Source: Cherax quadricarinatus (Eukaryota; Arthropoda; Malacostraca; Decapoda; Parastacidae). Taken from it: a DNA stretch of 64,000 nt. Shown piece by piece: positions 32,905 to 43,700 of this stretch (positions are counted from its first letter, which is position 1; every line of letters begins with the position of its first letter). The stretch spans positions 9,219,805 to 9,283,804 of the forward strand of contig NC_091369.1 in the NCBI RefSeq assembly GCF_038502225.1, in the 5' to 3' direction. The notes below the pieces were generated by a model. It saw nothing but the letters and a program-made list of their open reading frames with translations. It was not told the origin of the DNA and made no database searches. Both the position numbers and the translations under genes were made by a program.

Positions 32905-33070
32905 CCCTCAAGGAAGGTTCCTTGATGTTGGTGAGGGGCTCTTGATTTAGGGAATTGGATCTGTGCTCCAGTTCCCCGAATTAAGCCTGAATGCCTTCCA
33001 CATCCCCCCCCCCAGGTGCTGTATAATCCTCCGGGTTTAGTGCTTCCCCCTTGATTATAATAATAATAAT
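32905..33070 (+). mobile_element. SINE with LINE-derived tail, copy 1
   Basis: The body starts CCCTCAAGGAAGGTTCCTTG and has GGTGAGGGGCTCTTGATTTA and GGGAATTGGATCTGTGCTCC. The tail region GCTGTATAATCCTCCGGG, TTTAGTGC, TTGATTATAATAATAATAAT parallels the LINE tail. The target duplication ATGGGAATTTC (32894-32904 and 33071-33081) shows an independent insertion. Confidence 0.85.
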
Positions 33071-33347
33071 ATGGGAATTTCACTCCACATTTCAAAATAT
33101 TAAAGTTACCCCTTATTTACCTCAATTTTGTGTGATGCAGTCCCATTTTCTATTCATAGTCTCAGGGAATTTCACACCACCTTTCAAAATATAAGTTACC
33201 CCTAAAATACTTCCATTTTCTATGATGCAGTCCCATTTTCTATTCACGAAGTCTATGGGAATTTCACTCCACCTTTCAAAATATAAAAGTTACCCCTTAT
33301 TTACCTCCATTTTCTGTGATGCAGTCCCATTTTCTATTCATAGTGTC

Positions 33348-33516
33348 CCCTCAAGGAAGGTTCCTTGATGTTGGTGAGGGGCTCTTGATTTAGAGAATTG
33401 GATCTGTGCTCCAGTTCCCCGAATTAAGCCTGAATGCCTTCCACATCCCCCCCCCCAGGCGCTGTATAATCCTCCGGGTTTAGCGCTTCCCCCTTGATTA
33501 TAATAATAATAATAAT
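33348..33516 (+). mobile_element. SINE with LINE-derived tail, copy 2
   Basis: 169 bp, almost identical to copy 1 (GGCGCTGTATAATCC for GGTGCTGTATAATCC). It has a different 14-bp target duplication, CTATTCATAGTGTC (33334-33347 and 33517-33530), so it did not arise by duplication of copy 1 with the satellite. Confidence 0.9.
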
Positions 33517-34643
33517 CTATTCATAGTGTCTCTGGGAATTTCACACCACCTTTCAAAATATAAAAGTTACCCCTAAAATACTTCCATTTTCTGATGCAGT
33601 CCCATTGTCTATTCATGGTCTATGGGAATTTCACTCCACCTTTCAAAATATAAAAGTTACCCCTTATTTACCTCCATTTTCTGTGATGCAGTCCCATTTT
33701 CTATTCATAAAGTCTCTGGGAATTTCACACCACCTTTCAAAATATAAGTTACCCCTAAAATACTTCCATTTTCTATGATGCAGTCTCATTTTCTATTCAT
33801 GAAGTCTATGGGAATTTCACTCCACCTTTCAAAATATAAAAGTTACCCCTTATTTACCTCCATTTTCTGTGATGCAGTCCCATTTTCTATTCATAAAGTC
33901 TCTGGGAATTTCACACCACCTTTCAAAATATAAAAGTTACCCCTAAAATACTTCCATTTTCTATGATGCAGTCCCATTTTCTATTCATGAAGTCTATGGG
34001 AATTTCACTCCACCTTTCAAAATATTAAAGTTACCCCTTATTTTCCTCCATTTTCTGTGAGCAGTCCCATTTTCTTTTCATAAAGTCTCTGGGAATTTCA
34101 CACCACCTTTCAAAATATAAGTTACCCCTAAAATACTTCCATTTTCTATGATGCAGTCCCATTTTCTATTCGTGAAGTCTATGGGAATTTCACTCCACCT
34201 TTCAAAATATAAAAGTTACCCCTTATTTACCTCCATTTTCTGTGATGCAGTCCCATTTTCTATTCATAAAGTCTCTGGGAATTTCACACCACCTTTCAAA
34301 ATATAAAAGTTACCCCTAAAATACTACCATTTTCTATGATGCAGTCCCATTTTCTATTCATGAAGTCTATGGGAATTTCACTCCACCTTTCAAAATATAA
34401 AAGTTACCCCTTATTTACCTCCATTTTCTGTGATGCAGTCCCATTTTCTATTCATAAAGTCTCTGGGAATTTCATACCACCTTTCAAAATATAAAAGTTA
34501 CCCCTAAAATACTTCCATTTTCTATGATGCAGTCCCATTTTCTATTCATGAAGTCTATGGGAATTTCACTCCACCTTTCAAAATATAAAAGTTACCCCTT
34601 ATTTACCTCCATTTTCTGTGATGCAGTCCCATTTTCTATTCAT

Positions 34644-35790
34644 ATTATTATTATAATCAAAAAGAAGCGCTAAGCCACAAGGACTATACAGCGCTGCAGG
34701 GCAGGAAGGAAGCGAGGGCATCAGGTGGCAAAAGGGAGATGGATGAGCAACAGGTTACGGATAACAGCGGGGCAGTGGATGGTGAAAGGGTAAAGGGCAG
34801 CAAGAGACTGAACCAGAAAGGGCTGAGGGGAGTGTGAAAAGTATCATCAGAGTTTGTGGAGTAAATCAGTCGTTGTCAAGAAGTCAATGAGAGAGTCAGG
34901 ATTAAAGGAGGGTCCATCAGCAAGAAGGGAAGGTAAAGAGAGAGTAGGAGAACGAAGACGACGTTGGAGGTAAATTCTGCGTGCTCGTTGATAGAGAGGG
35001 CAGTCTAACAGAATGTGGCTAATCGATACTGGAACTTGACACTGCTCACAGAGAGGAACAGGGTGCCTCTCCATGAGATACCCATGAGTAAGACGAGTGT
35101 GGCCAATGCGAAGGCGGGAGAGAGTGGTCTCCCAACCTCGGCACTGATGACAAGAAGACGGCCAGTAACCTATGCTCGGTTTAATAGAATGAAGTTTGTT
35201 ACCGAGCAGAGTTGACCAACGTTGTTGCCAACGGGTGCGAAGGTGGGTAGCTATTGCAGCAAAATAGTCTAGAAATGGAACACCTCGATAGGAAATTGGT
35301 AGGTCATATACTGCTGACCGCGCAGCAGTGTCTGCCTGTTCATTGCCCTGTACGTCGACATGACCAGGGACCCAACAAAAAACAATATCTTTATGTTTGG
35401 TAGAGATACGGCGTAGCCAAAGTTGGATACGGAGAACTAGGGGATGAGATGTATCAAATTTTCGTATAGCCTGTAGAGCACTAAGGGAGTCTGAGACTAC
35501 TACAAATGATGACACAGGCATAGATGCAATACGAATAAGTGCTGCAAGAATGGCATACAGTTCAGCAGTAAAAATGCTAGCTGAAGATAGTAAATGCCCT
35601 CGTACGACGCTGTCCGGAAACACTGCTGCGAATCCGACGCCGTCTGAAGACTTAGAGCCATCTGTGTACACAGCGGTGGCATGAGAATGAGAGTGGAAGT
35701 GATCAAGAAAAAGAGAGCGGGAAGCCACCGTAGGCAGTTGAGCTTTCGAGCAAGGGAGTGAGAAAGAACAGACCCGAACAGCTGGAACTT
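34644..35790 (-). mobile_element. Inverted 5'-truncated copy of the Jockey/R1-like LINE
   Basis: Reverse complement of LINE positions about 31213-32364; only a handful of differences were noticed (for example CTGGAC/CTAGAC near 35269). It starts with ATTATTATTATAATCAAAAA and breaks off at CAGCTGGAACTT. The satellite resumes at ACACCACC; about 18-20 bp of the unit are missing at the junction and no target duplication is visible. Confidence 0.92.
34847..35728 (-). pseudogene. RNase H and C-terminal part of LINE ORF2
   Basis: The 293-residue open frame is the same as the last 293 residues of the ORF at 30005-32158, starting with MASRSLFLDHFHSH, where an A replaces the G of GTG. RNase H acidic motifs (YTDGSKSSDG, TAELYAILAA, VVSDSLSALQ, GNEQADTAAR) are intact. 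It has no RT or promoter and is a retrotransposition fragment. The 66- and 68-residue ORFs inside are shadows. Confidence 0.9.
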
Positions 35791-36150
35791 ACACCACCTT
35801 TCAAAATATAAAAGTTACCCCTAAAATACTTCCATTTTCTATGATGCAGTCCCATTTTCTATTCATGAAATCTATGGGAATTTCACTCCACCTTTCAAAA
35901 TATAAAAGTTACCCCTTATTTACCTCCATTTTCTGTGATGCAGTCCCATTTTCTATTCATAAAGTCCCTGGGAATTTCACACCACCTTTCAAAATATAAA
36001 AGTTACCCCTAAAATACTTCCATTTTCTATGATGCAGTCCCATTTTCTATTCATGAAGTCTCTGGGAATTTCACACCACCTTTCAAAACATAAAAGTTAT
36101 CCCTGAACTACTTCCATTTTCTATTCAAGCCTATGGGAATTTCAGAACCT
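35791..36150. repeat. Dimeric satellite array, right block
   Basis: Continues the 93/94-bp monomers after the LINE insertion, then decays (CATAAAAGTTATCCCTGAAC, CTATTCAAGCCTATGGG) into unique DNA near 36150. Confidence 0.9.
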
Positions 36151-37640
36151 AAATCCCTTATTTTTTAAAGAAACAATGTTCCCACTAAGGACAAGCAAAT
36201 TAACTGCAAAGTGCACAGCCCTTCATTTTTTTTTATAATAATCAAAGTGCAACTTCATGCTACCACTACGTAGGTCCTATGCACGAACTTAATTTTAACG
36301 TGTTATTCATTTGTCCTGTGGAGTTAATTTTAATGGAAAATAAAACATTAATTATGAAAAAGACTGAATTTATTGTTATCATTAATAACAAGCAGACATT
36401 GGAGTTCTCTATAAGCCCACCCCATTTTGAGATGTTGGGAATAAATATAAAACAGTATGTACACATGGTCACACTAAATCAAAACAAATGGAGTCAGCAA
36501 GGGATAACTTGTTCACCTTGACATTCAGAGACCCAAAATCTATCCTTATTAGACAATATGTCTAAAGCTTGCTCATAAAACTCATCCAGGTGCTGAAGTC
36601 ATTGTAAGCAGTATTTTGTAAATAATTACAAACATTAAATAGCTGGACATCTTAAATTCATTACAAAACCATCTACTTGAAGAAGAAACATTACATGTAA
36701 TGACCTTTATCTCAAGCAAACAACCTCCCAATGAACAGCAGCTGACTGCCAGAAGTCAAATTCATTCTTCCATATGAAGATTTTTAAATTAATCCAGCTA
36801 CCTGTTTTATAATTTACATCTGACCTGGCTATGCATTCCCTTATGGATCTCTCATTGTAAAGGTGAACTCCTCTAGGCACTCTGTAGTGTGCTTTACACT
36901 GTTGTATCACTAATAGCATACATTCCCATTTCACAATTAGTAGTTTAAACAGTAATGGCAACCAATTTTGTTTAAACAGTAGGAGCATAATCAACACTAA
37001 GAAAATATACTCCACTGATAAGCATATGCAAATTCATGAAAAACCCATGCATATGTGCAATCACACAAATACAACAAAGACCATAGGATACAGGGTACAT
37101 TACACTAACAGTTGCTTTACGTAAAGCCAACAGCTGGAGCCTAATACCCACAAATAATTAGCCAAGTACATATCCATGCATACAGCATTTATGGCAAACA
37201 GAACCAAAGTTACTTTATAGCCATACAAGTAAAATAATCAGGTGGTAACCTTATGGAAAAAGGTAGGAATATCTGCACTAAATGACTGAAGCATACAATG
37301 AGCTCAAGATTCAGTTTTTCTTTTGGGCTATGACAGGTATTGAAGATGGTAGTGAAGGGAATACCAATGGAGCCTGGCACTTCCAAGAAATGTTAGCATA
37401 AATACCACGAGTTAAAATACTGTATACTTTCACTCAGATTTTTCACTAAATCATTAGGGACAGGCAAAATGCTACAAGGTTAGAAAATGGCAAACACCAT
37501 AGCAATTTAAGAAAATGTCAGAAAAGAATACCAGTACCTAATAGGCACAGTATGACCCCTAAATGCTGAATGTTCTTATGAACATAATTTTTATACTAAT
37601 ACCTGAATTATAAACAAGCCTCTCTAAAACTTATGTCAAA
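36151..37640. other. Gene-free stretch
   Basis: AT-rich DNA with no recognised repeat. The 102-residue minus-strand ORF at 36707-37015 shows no family motif and is not called. Confidence 0.4.
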
Positions 37641-37649
37641 CATCTATTA

Positions 37650-37970
37650 AAACAAAATTCCAAATGGATGAACAGCATACGTTCAGGAATGATAATAACT
37701 GCTTAATACACAAACACAATTACAGACTGGATATTCGTTGTGCAATAAAGCCTTCAATACTGTGACAGAGAAGGCATCATCAGGATAAGAATAACTAGTG
37801 AAGTAAATCAAGGACTAGTACAGGGGCTCCAAGTTATTCCCATTTTATATGACTTGCCAATGAGAAAAGGCTATAAAGATACTTCAGCAATTTGGAGTGC
37901 CAGTATAGAACCTTTGCTTAATCAAGCAGCAGGTGAAACTTGAGAAAGTTCAAGACCATGAGACTGGTTC
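37650..37970 (+). mobile_element. CR1-like LINE fragment (RT palm)
   Basis: Pieces such as GLVQGLQVIPILYDLPM (decayed from a [21 protein letters not shown]-type motif) and a following ILEYASPVWNPHL-like stretch in shifted frames indicate a decayed CR1-type RT. Confidence 0.5.
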
Positions 37971-38059
37971 TGAGTAGAAATAAGCTTTGAAGAAAGGATA
38001 GAAGACATGAGCCTCTCATCTTTAGGCAAACAAACAACAGTAATAAAGCAAGAAAAAAA

Positions 38060-38290
38060 AAATGCAATGACTTGCGAAGTGAGATTGCACAAGCCAAATT
38101 CATGCAGCGGTTCAAAAGCAGATATGAGATATTTCCTGTTCAGTTGGTTGAATTGCAAAAAACAGAGCCAAGAGCTAAACGCCTGGAAACACTTAATAGG
38201 AAATTACACACAAAGGAAATGGATGAAACTGTAATGTGGTTTTTGAAGATGTTTGTTAATGATCTTGAGGCAATTGCAAATCAACAATAG
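38060..38290 (+). CDS. Unidentified ORF of about 76 residues
   Basis: The frame KCNDLRSEIAQAKFMQRFKS, continuing with YEIFPVQLVELQKTEPRAKR and ending DETVMWFLKMFVNDLEAIAN plus QQ and TAG, is protein-like: charged, amphipathic, helix-rich, no low complexity. An in-frame stop lies shortly upstream (38045-38050), and the first ATG is at 38102. A possible acceptor precedes it (CATCTTTAG, 38024), so it could be a terminal exon of a plus-strand gene. It could equally be a fragment of an uncharacterised TE, since CR1 pieces lie on both sides. I do not recognise the family. Confidence 0.3.
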   Translation, partial: KCNDLRSEIAQAKFMQRFKSRYEIFPVQLVELQKTEPRAKRLETLNRKLHTKEMDETVMWFLKMFVNDLEAIANQQ

Positions 38291-38294
38291 AAAA

Positions 38295-38790
38295 TCATAA
38301 CTGGAGTAGTAAGAAGCATGCTGATTTTATATGCCAATTTAAAATAGTTTTCAACATTACTAAAGTCAAAGTCCTGATTGTTTTTATAGCATATATTAGA
38401 TCAAAATTAGAATATGCTGCTGTGATGTGGTATTTGAACATTAATAAAGGAGTATAATTAAAAGAGGATTTCCGAACTGAGGAAAGTTACACTGGACAGA
38501 CTAATGACACTAAAAAGGGTTTCATTAAGCAGCAGATAAGTAATATCTACAATTATTATTATAAACAAAACGAAGCGCTAAACAACAAGGGTTAGTAATA
38601 TCTACAAATAAATTAATAAAAGTGATATAAAGTATCAGTAACAGAGAAGAGGCTGACTTTAAACAATGAAAGATACAACAGAAAAAAAGGATACTGGAAA
38701 ATAAAGGACAGGACACCACTTGCATAAGCTCCATTCCTGCAACTACAAATAGGTAAGTACATGCATACAAACAAATGGGTAATTTCACAC
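38295..38790 (+). mobile_element. CR1-like LINE fragment (RT thumb and 3' UTR)
   Basis: YRAYIRSKLEYAAVMWYL-like residues match the CR1 RT thumb (YKxxIRSxLEYAxxVW). The end, CTGCAACTACAAATAGGTAA, is the 3' UTR motif also seen at 50105-50135 and 60690-60715. A short reverse LINE or SINE tail (ATTATTATTATAAAC, AAGCGCTAAAC) interrupts it at 38553-38592. Confidence 0.6.
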
Positions 38791-40640
38791 TGCATGCCAT
38801 TAATGTGACAACAGGATATCGCTAGCCTAGAGGTCGCCATTAGCTTTGTGTTAATCTTCATACCATATACATCATTAGTTAATATACATAACTGAATGTA
38901 TGAGCACCCTCTCTCCAGTATATATTTTAAGTGTCAGCTTTTCTAGTATTGCATTTATTGTAACCAATTTTTTTAACTGGAGAATATTGAATGGATTTAA
39001 AATGTAACGAAGTATTAACATATGAGATGATATCAATGAAGAAATAAAAATGTCAAAAGTGGTAGGTATTTAACAGTTTGATTACAAGACGATAACATAC
39101 ACACACACAAAAAGAAAATAGAAAATAAAATAAACATTCCTTAGTACAAAAGCTACGGAAACTCTTCAAACTTATGGAAATCTTTTGTTCAGATATACAG
39201 TCTCTTTGTGAGTATTTGGGGAAAAAGAGGAATGTTTCCACAATCCAGCATCATTGTTCCCCTATCACATTCTAATATATACAAGTTCAACACTATAATT
39301 TATATCTAAACAAGTTGGAATTAATTGTATCGTCAGGATTATGCAAGCAAGGCTAGCTCCAACGCAGGCATTATTTAGCCTTAATATTCTTCCTTTCCTT
39401 TAACCTACATACATTCTAAAAAATACATGGAGATACTACTTACATATGCCTGATGCAAATCTTACCTAACGATCACAAGAATCACAGATTTAGTACGAGA
39501 AGCGAATGTTATATGGAATTGCATTAGTTAACACTGCAAACAAATTATATGCCCTGCTGACCTCACATCTTCAAATTCATGCTGTTGTTTGCATTTCAAT
39601 GGTTGCAAAAACCGTTTAAGTAACAATCATCACATTAACCTTTAAGTCTTGACATTATGGCACCCCTTATCAATAAGGTCTGATTTAAATAAAATCCTAA
39701 CACGTACTAACCCAGCAACAGGAATGTGATCGAGAAATTTCATGGAGGAAATACAGCATATAACCCAGAATTACCCCTCCACTAAATAAACATTTTTCAA
39801 AGATTTACACAGAATACAGGAGTGACCAATGACCACCAACCCTTTAATCTTTGAAAATCTACAGAAAAAAATCACATCCTAGTACCCATAATTTTCTAAT
39901 AATCTTACTTTTGACTTGCAATAGGGAATTTTCCAAATAACTGTTGAACAGAACATTATAAATGAAGGCTGCTAATGGCAGGATATCAAGTCAACTTTCA
40001 GTTCAAGTCACATCTGAGGTTGATGTCAATTTATTTACTACTTTGAAAATCATATTAAAACTTCTAAATACATTTTATTCCCTAACTTTATAAACCTTTC
40101 TTCATATCCTCTAAAATGAAATGGCTTCTAGCACAGTGGAGAAGGCTGCCATAAACTTGCAGTCATATAAACCACCAAACCCTTTAAAGACCAGAGCAAC
40201 CGATAACAAATTCTGTTTTGTAAACAACCTGACTAATTGGTTATACTGACCAACAGAGCCACAACCAAAACCTTTAAATGCTTTAAGGCTAGTACTGGGG
40301 GAACTGTGTGAGCAAAGGCTGAGGAAAAGGCTTGCTGTCTCACACATAAAATGGCTTATTTATCCTAAAAAATTCACCCGTTGAGAGGAATTCCTCAGTA
40401 CATAAGAAAATTTTTAGCCTCTCGAAACTCTGTAAGCCCACACACGAGAGATTTCCTCAGGAGTAGCATACCATTATCTATCGTCAGAATTAATATTGTA
40501 TAAAAATGCTCATCAATATCTCTTGGTAAGAGACCAACTGGAGCAGCAGAGCCACACATGACATTCTCGCAGTGTATGCATGAGTACCAAAATATACTGT
40601 ATGTGGGTTTAGTAAACGAGAAGCTGCTTTCTCAGGAAAC
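38791..40640 (-). other. Probable Patronin 3' UTR and downstream DNA
   Basis: Directly follows the Patronin stop codon on the minus strand and has no recognised coding sequence. Several AATAAA-type hexamers exist on the minus strand, for example near 40075 and 40028, but nothing singles one out. ORFs at 39053-39241 and 40111-40347 are chance. Confidence 0.4.
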
Positions 40641-40785
40641 TTAAATAACAAGAGTCATGTCCTTTTTGGAGGGAAGGTTCACACGCTTTCCCTGCCAGAG
40701 AGAATTATGAATGGTAAACGCATCAATAGTAACAGTCAAGTGCTTAGTGTGGATCTGAGAGAAACATTTGCCCCCAGAGTTGTAT
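40641..40785 (-). CDS. Patronin: Patronin exon g (CKK end and stop)
   Basis: 145 nt starting in phase 2 after TTATTCTCCACAG. The junction restores K of FFKYNS. Residues YNSGGKCFSQIHTKHLTVTI, DAFTIHNSLWQGKRVNLPSK, KDMTLVI, TAA at 40641-40643. DAFTIHNSLWQ is the conserved end of CKK. Confidence 0.93.
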
Positions 40786-43700
40786 CTGTGGAGAATAAAC
40801 AATGACATTAAAGTGAGAAAATATACATACTAAAAAAAAAATTTTTTTTTCTAGGTTGTACTTAGTATATTAGTTTTCATGAAAAGCATGCGAAAAACAG
40901 CATAACCATAATAACAGAAACCTAAGTTTCCAAAAATAATTCTCTACTTTAAAACTTAAAAAATTTATAAATACACAGTAAAAGTCTGATAAAACTGACC
41001 CCCGTAAAGTGGATGTCAGATAAAACAGACAAAAAATGTGACCAAACAAAGGCTTAACATTAACGTTTAATGGGATGTCTGATTAACCCTTTCACTGTCC
41101 AGATCCCCGGTCTGAAACCTGTCCACAACATCCATGAATTTAAAAAAAAAATTATTTTTCTTATGAAAATAAAACAAAAAGCACAAAATTTGATGGAAAA
41201 TGATGAAATTACGCTTTCGCGAATTTTGCCATGTCAGCAATATTTAAGCATTGGCGATTGTCAACTACACTGTTCCAGTTAACCAAATTCTTCCATTTTA
41301 TCGAATGAGCACAAGAAATTGCCTAATCAATTATTTCAACTACCCAATAAAGTGATCAGAAATTGGTAATTTGGGCAATTTCACACAAATTTCAAAATAG
41401 AGTTTAGAATAAACAATGCAGGTATTCCTGGCCCTAAAATAACATTTCCTCTGTTCATCAGTTATGTTCCCAGGCTTTATACATGAATTCCATTTTTATT
41501 TTTTATTAACACAAAATAGAAGATTTACTGTTATGCAACACATTGTAATAATTGTATAACCCACCAGTTGGACGGGCATTGGACGAGTGACGTAACTTGT
41601 TTACTCTTGAATATTGGCAAAAATCAAATATTTCTGTTACTTTGAGCTCAATTTCAAGCTATTTTCAATCCTGAATCCATTAAAATCATCTCTAATTCTA
41701 TAGTATATCTAGTTCTATCAAATGAGATCAAGAAACCGAGAATACAACCATATGAAAATACACCGCAGAGTCGCTGTTTTAAACCAAAAACATGGTCACA
41801 GTTTTTTTTTATCTCATTATGCACTACGTGCTGCAGGATTTTCTTTTACATAGTACACACTTATCACATACACCCCTTCTCTCATATCAAGGCCCAAATT
41901 TACCACTCACAGCTTATCTGAGTGAGCTAAGCTCATGGCGTAGTACTACGGCACTGACAGTGACCTCGAATCTGGTCAGTGATGACACAGTCAGTGAAAG
42001 GGTTAAAATAGCCATGGAGCAGAACAATTCATAATATCAAGGGACTGTCGAACACATGCTTGACCATTACTCCATTTAAGATGGACAAGCAAGCAGACTT
42101 TCTATATTTCCATTAAGGAGAGAGAGAGGGGTGGGAGAAAAAGAAAGAAGAAAGAAAGCTTACATTAGTTTTTTTTTGCATGTCCAGTGGTGTCATCAAT
42201 ACAGTGTACTAAATCTGTTTTATTAACCCTTAAACTGTCCAAACATAGATCTACGTTTTTTCAACATTTGAATGTATGTATAAAAAGGTAGACCTTTTTT
42301 TTTTCTACAGTTGAAAATGTGTAAAAAAACTTTGGTTACATTTTTTTTTTTGTTGTATTTGAAAATATGTAAAAAATGTAGATCTACTTTTGGAGCACTA
42401 CGCATGTGAACGTAGTTCTGTTTGGACAGTTTAAGGGTTAAAGACACTTGTCCATGTCCCATAGTTGGCTAAGTGGACTATGTTCGCTTAACTGAAACGT
42501 TCAATATAATGGAATTTTCAGTGAACTGGACACCACCTCCCCTATTTGTCCATTTTATCAGACTTGTACTATATCTTATAATGCTAATTTGTACCATTCA
42601 GAGAATGAAAAAAAGTACTAAGATGATCACTTACTTGAAGAATTTGTCGAACATTCTATCATTAACTTGTTTAGGACCTGTACCATACAGCTTGCACACC
42701 TCTTCCGTCTCTGGGTTAAAGGAATATATGGCTCGGAACTGGCAACCAGAATCTCGGAATAGGACAAGGAAGTGTTTCGACTCGGAACGTGCTATCTCCT
42801 CTAGAACTCTATGTTTGGCAGTCTGATTTACCATGCCCGGGAAGACACAATATTCAACTGCATTCAGGATGATTGTTCTATTGGACTTAGCTGTTGGTTG
42901 TTTAAACAATTTTGGACCTGAAAAATAAATTAACACATGTATGATTTTCACAATAAAGCTACTTACATCAATATTTGCAAAACTTATATAAGAATAAACC
43001 CTCAAACCTAACTCCCTAAGCACCATGACTAAACTGGTTTTCATGATTTTCCATTCTTAGGGACTGAATGCTATCAGGTAATGTACCCAATCACAGGTCA
43101 CAATTCCTTAACCCTTTCACTGTCCAGACCCCCAAAATTAATGTTGCTCCCAGTAAAGAAGCTTTTTCTGAAGGTAATGACACTAAAAGTACGAAATTTT
43201 ATGGAAAATTTACGGAATTGCGTAGGTGCAAGGTTAGCAGTTTGGGTGAAATTTACGCACTGACGATTTCTGCCCACTCCGAGTTCTATTTTAACCCTTT
43301 CAGGGTCCGTCCGTCACGTTTAGTGTCCGAACTGTAGATCTACGCCAAAATTCTAGCGCCGTCAAATTTAGCGCGAAAACGCTCATAGGCCTACATGTGA
43401 GAGAACGGGTCTGCGTGGTGGGTGTGCGCCATAAACAAAAAATCTAGGCGCCCGCATAGCATTGTGGGAACGCCGGCTCAGTTACCCTTGTTCACCATGC
43501 CTCGTCGCAAGGCAGCTCTCACTCCAAGGAAAATTGGGACTCTCCTGTTCCTATCTGATAGTTCTGACAGTGATGGAAGTGGAAATGAAGACAAATTCTT
43601 TGGCTTTGATCAGTTAGTGACCGAAAGGAATGACCAGGATATCGATAATATTGCAGAAAACCCTGACGATCCTCAACCTTCTACCTCTGGTGTGGGCACT

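Larger units (their letters stand above)
32523..34643. repeat. Dimeric satellite array (about 93 + 94 bp, 187-bp period), left block
   Basis: The basic unit contains CCACCTTTCAAAATATAAAA, GTTACCCC, CCATTTTCTRTGATGCAGTC and CCATTTTCTATTCAT. Two monomer types alternate. Type A has CATAAAGTCTCTGGGAATTT and TCACACCACC, and ends GTTACCCCTAAAATA. Type B has CATGAAGTCTATGGGAATTT and TCACTCCACC, and ends GTTACCCCTTATTTA. Successive CTCCATTTTCTGTG starts at 33672, 33858, 34046, 34231, 34419 and 34607 are 185-188 bp apart. Monomers are more irregular at the left, where several insertions lie. Confidence 0.93.
40976..42571. mobile_element. Tigger-like deletion derivative hosting two nested MITEs
   Basis: The left end CAGTAAAAGTCTGATAAAAC and right end GTCCATTTTATCAGACTTGT are inverted copies around AAGTCTGATAAAA. 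TTAA-flanked MITEs lie inside at 41087-42002 and 42227-42437. The remainder is non-coding. It occupies most of the last Patronin intron; the exact ends are uncertain by a few bases. Confidence 0.7.

Noticed and set aside
32523..34643. CRISPR-like array
   Set aside because: Repeats are contiguous 93/94-bp units without unique spacers, in a eukaryotic setting; it is a satellite.
36707..37015. Minus-strand ORF of 102 residues as a further Patronin or other host exon
   Set aside because: It lies downstream of the Patronin stop, has no homology that I recognise, and no matching splice sites.
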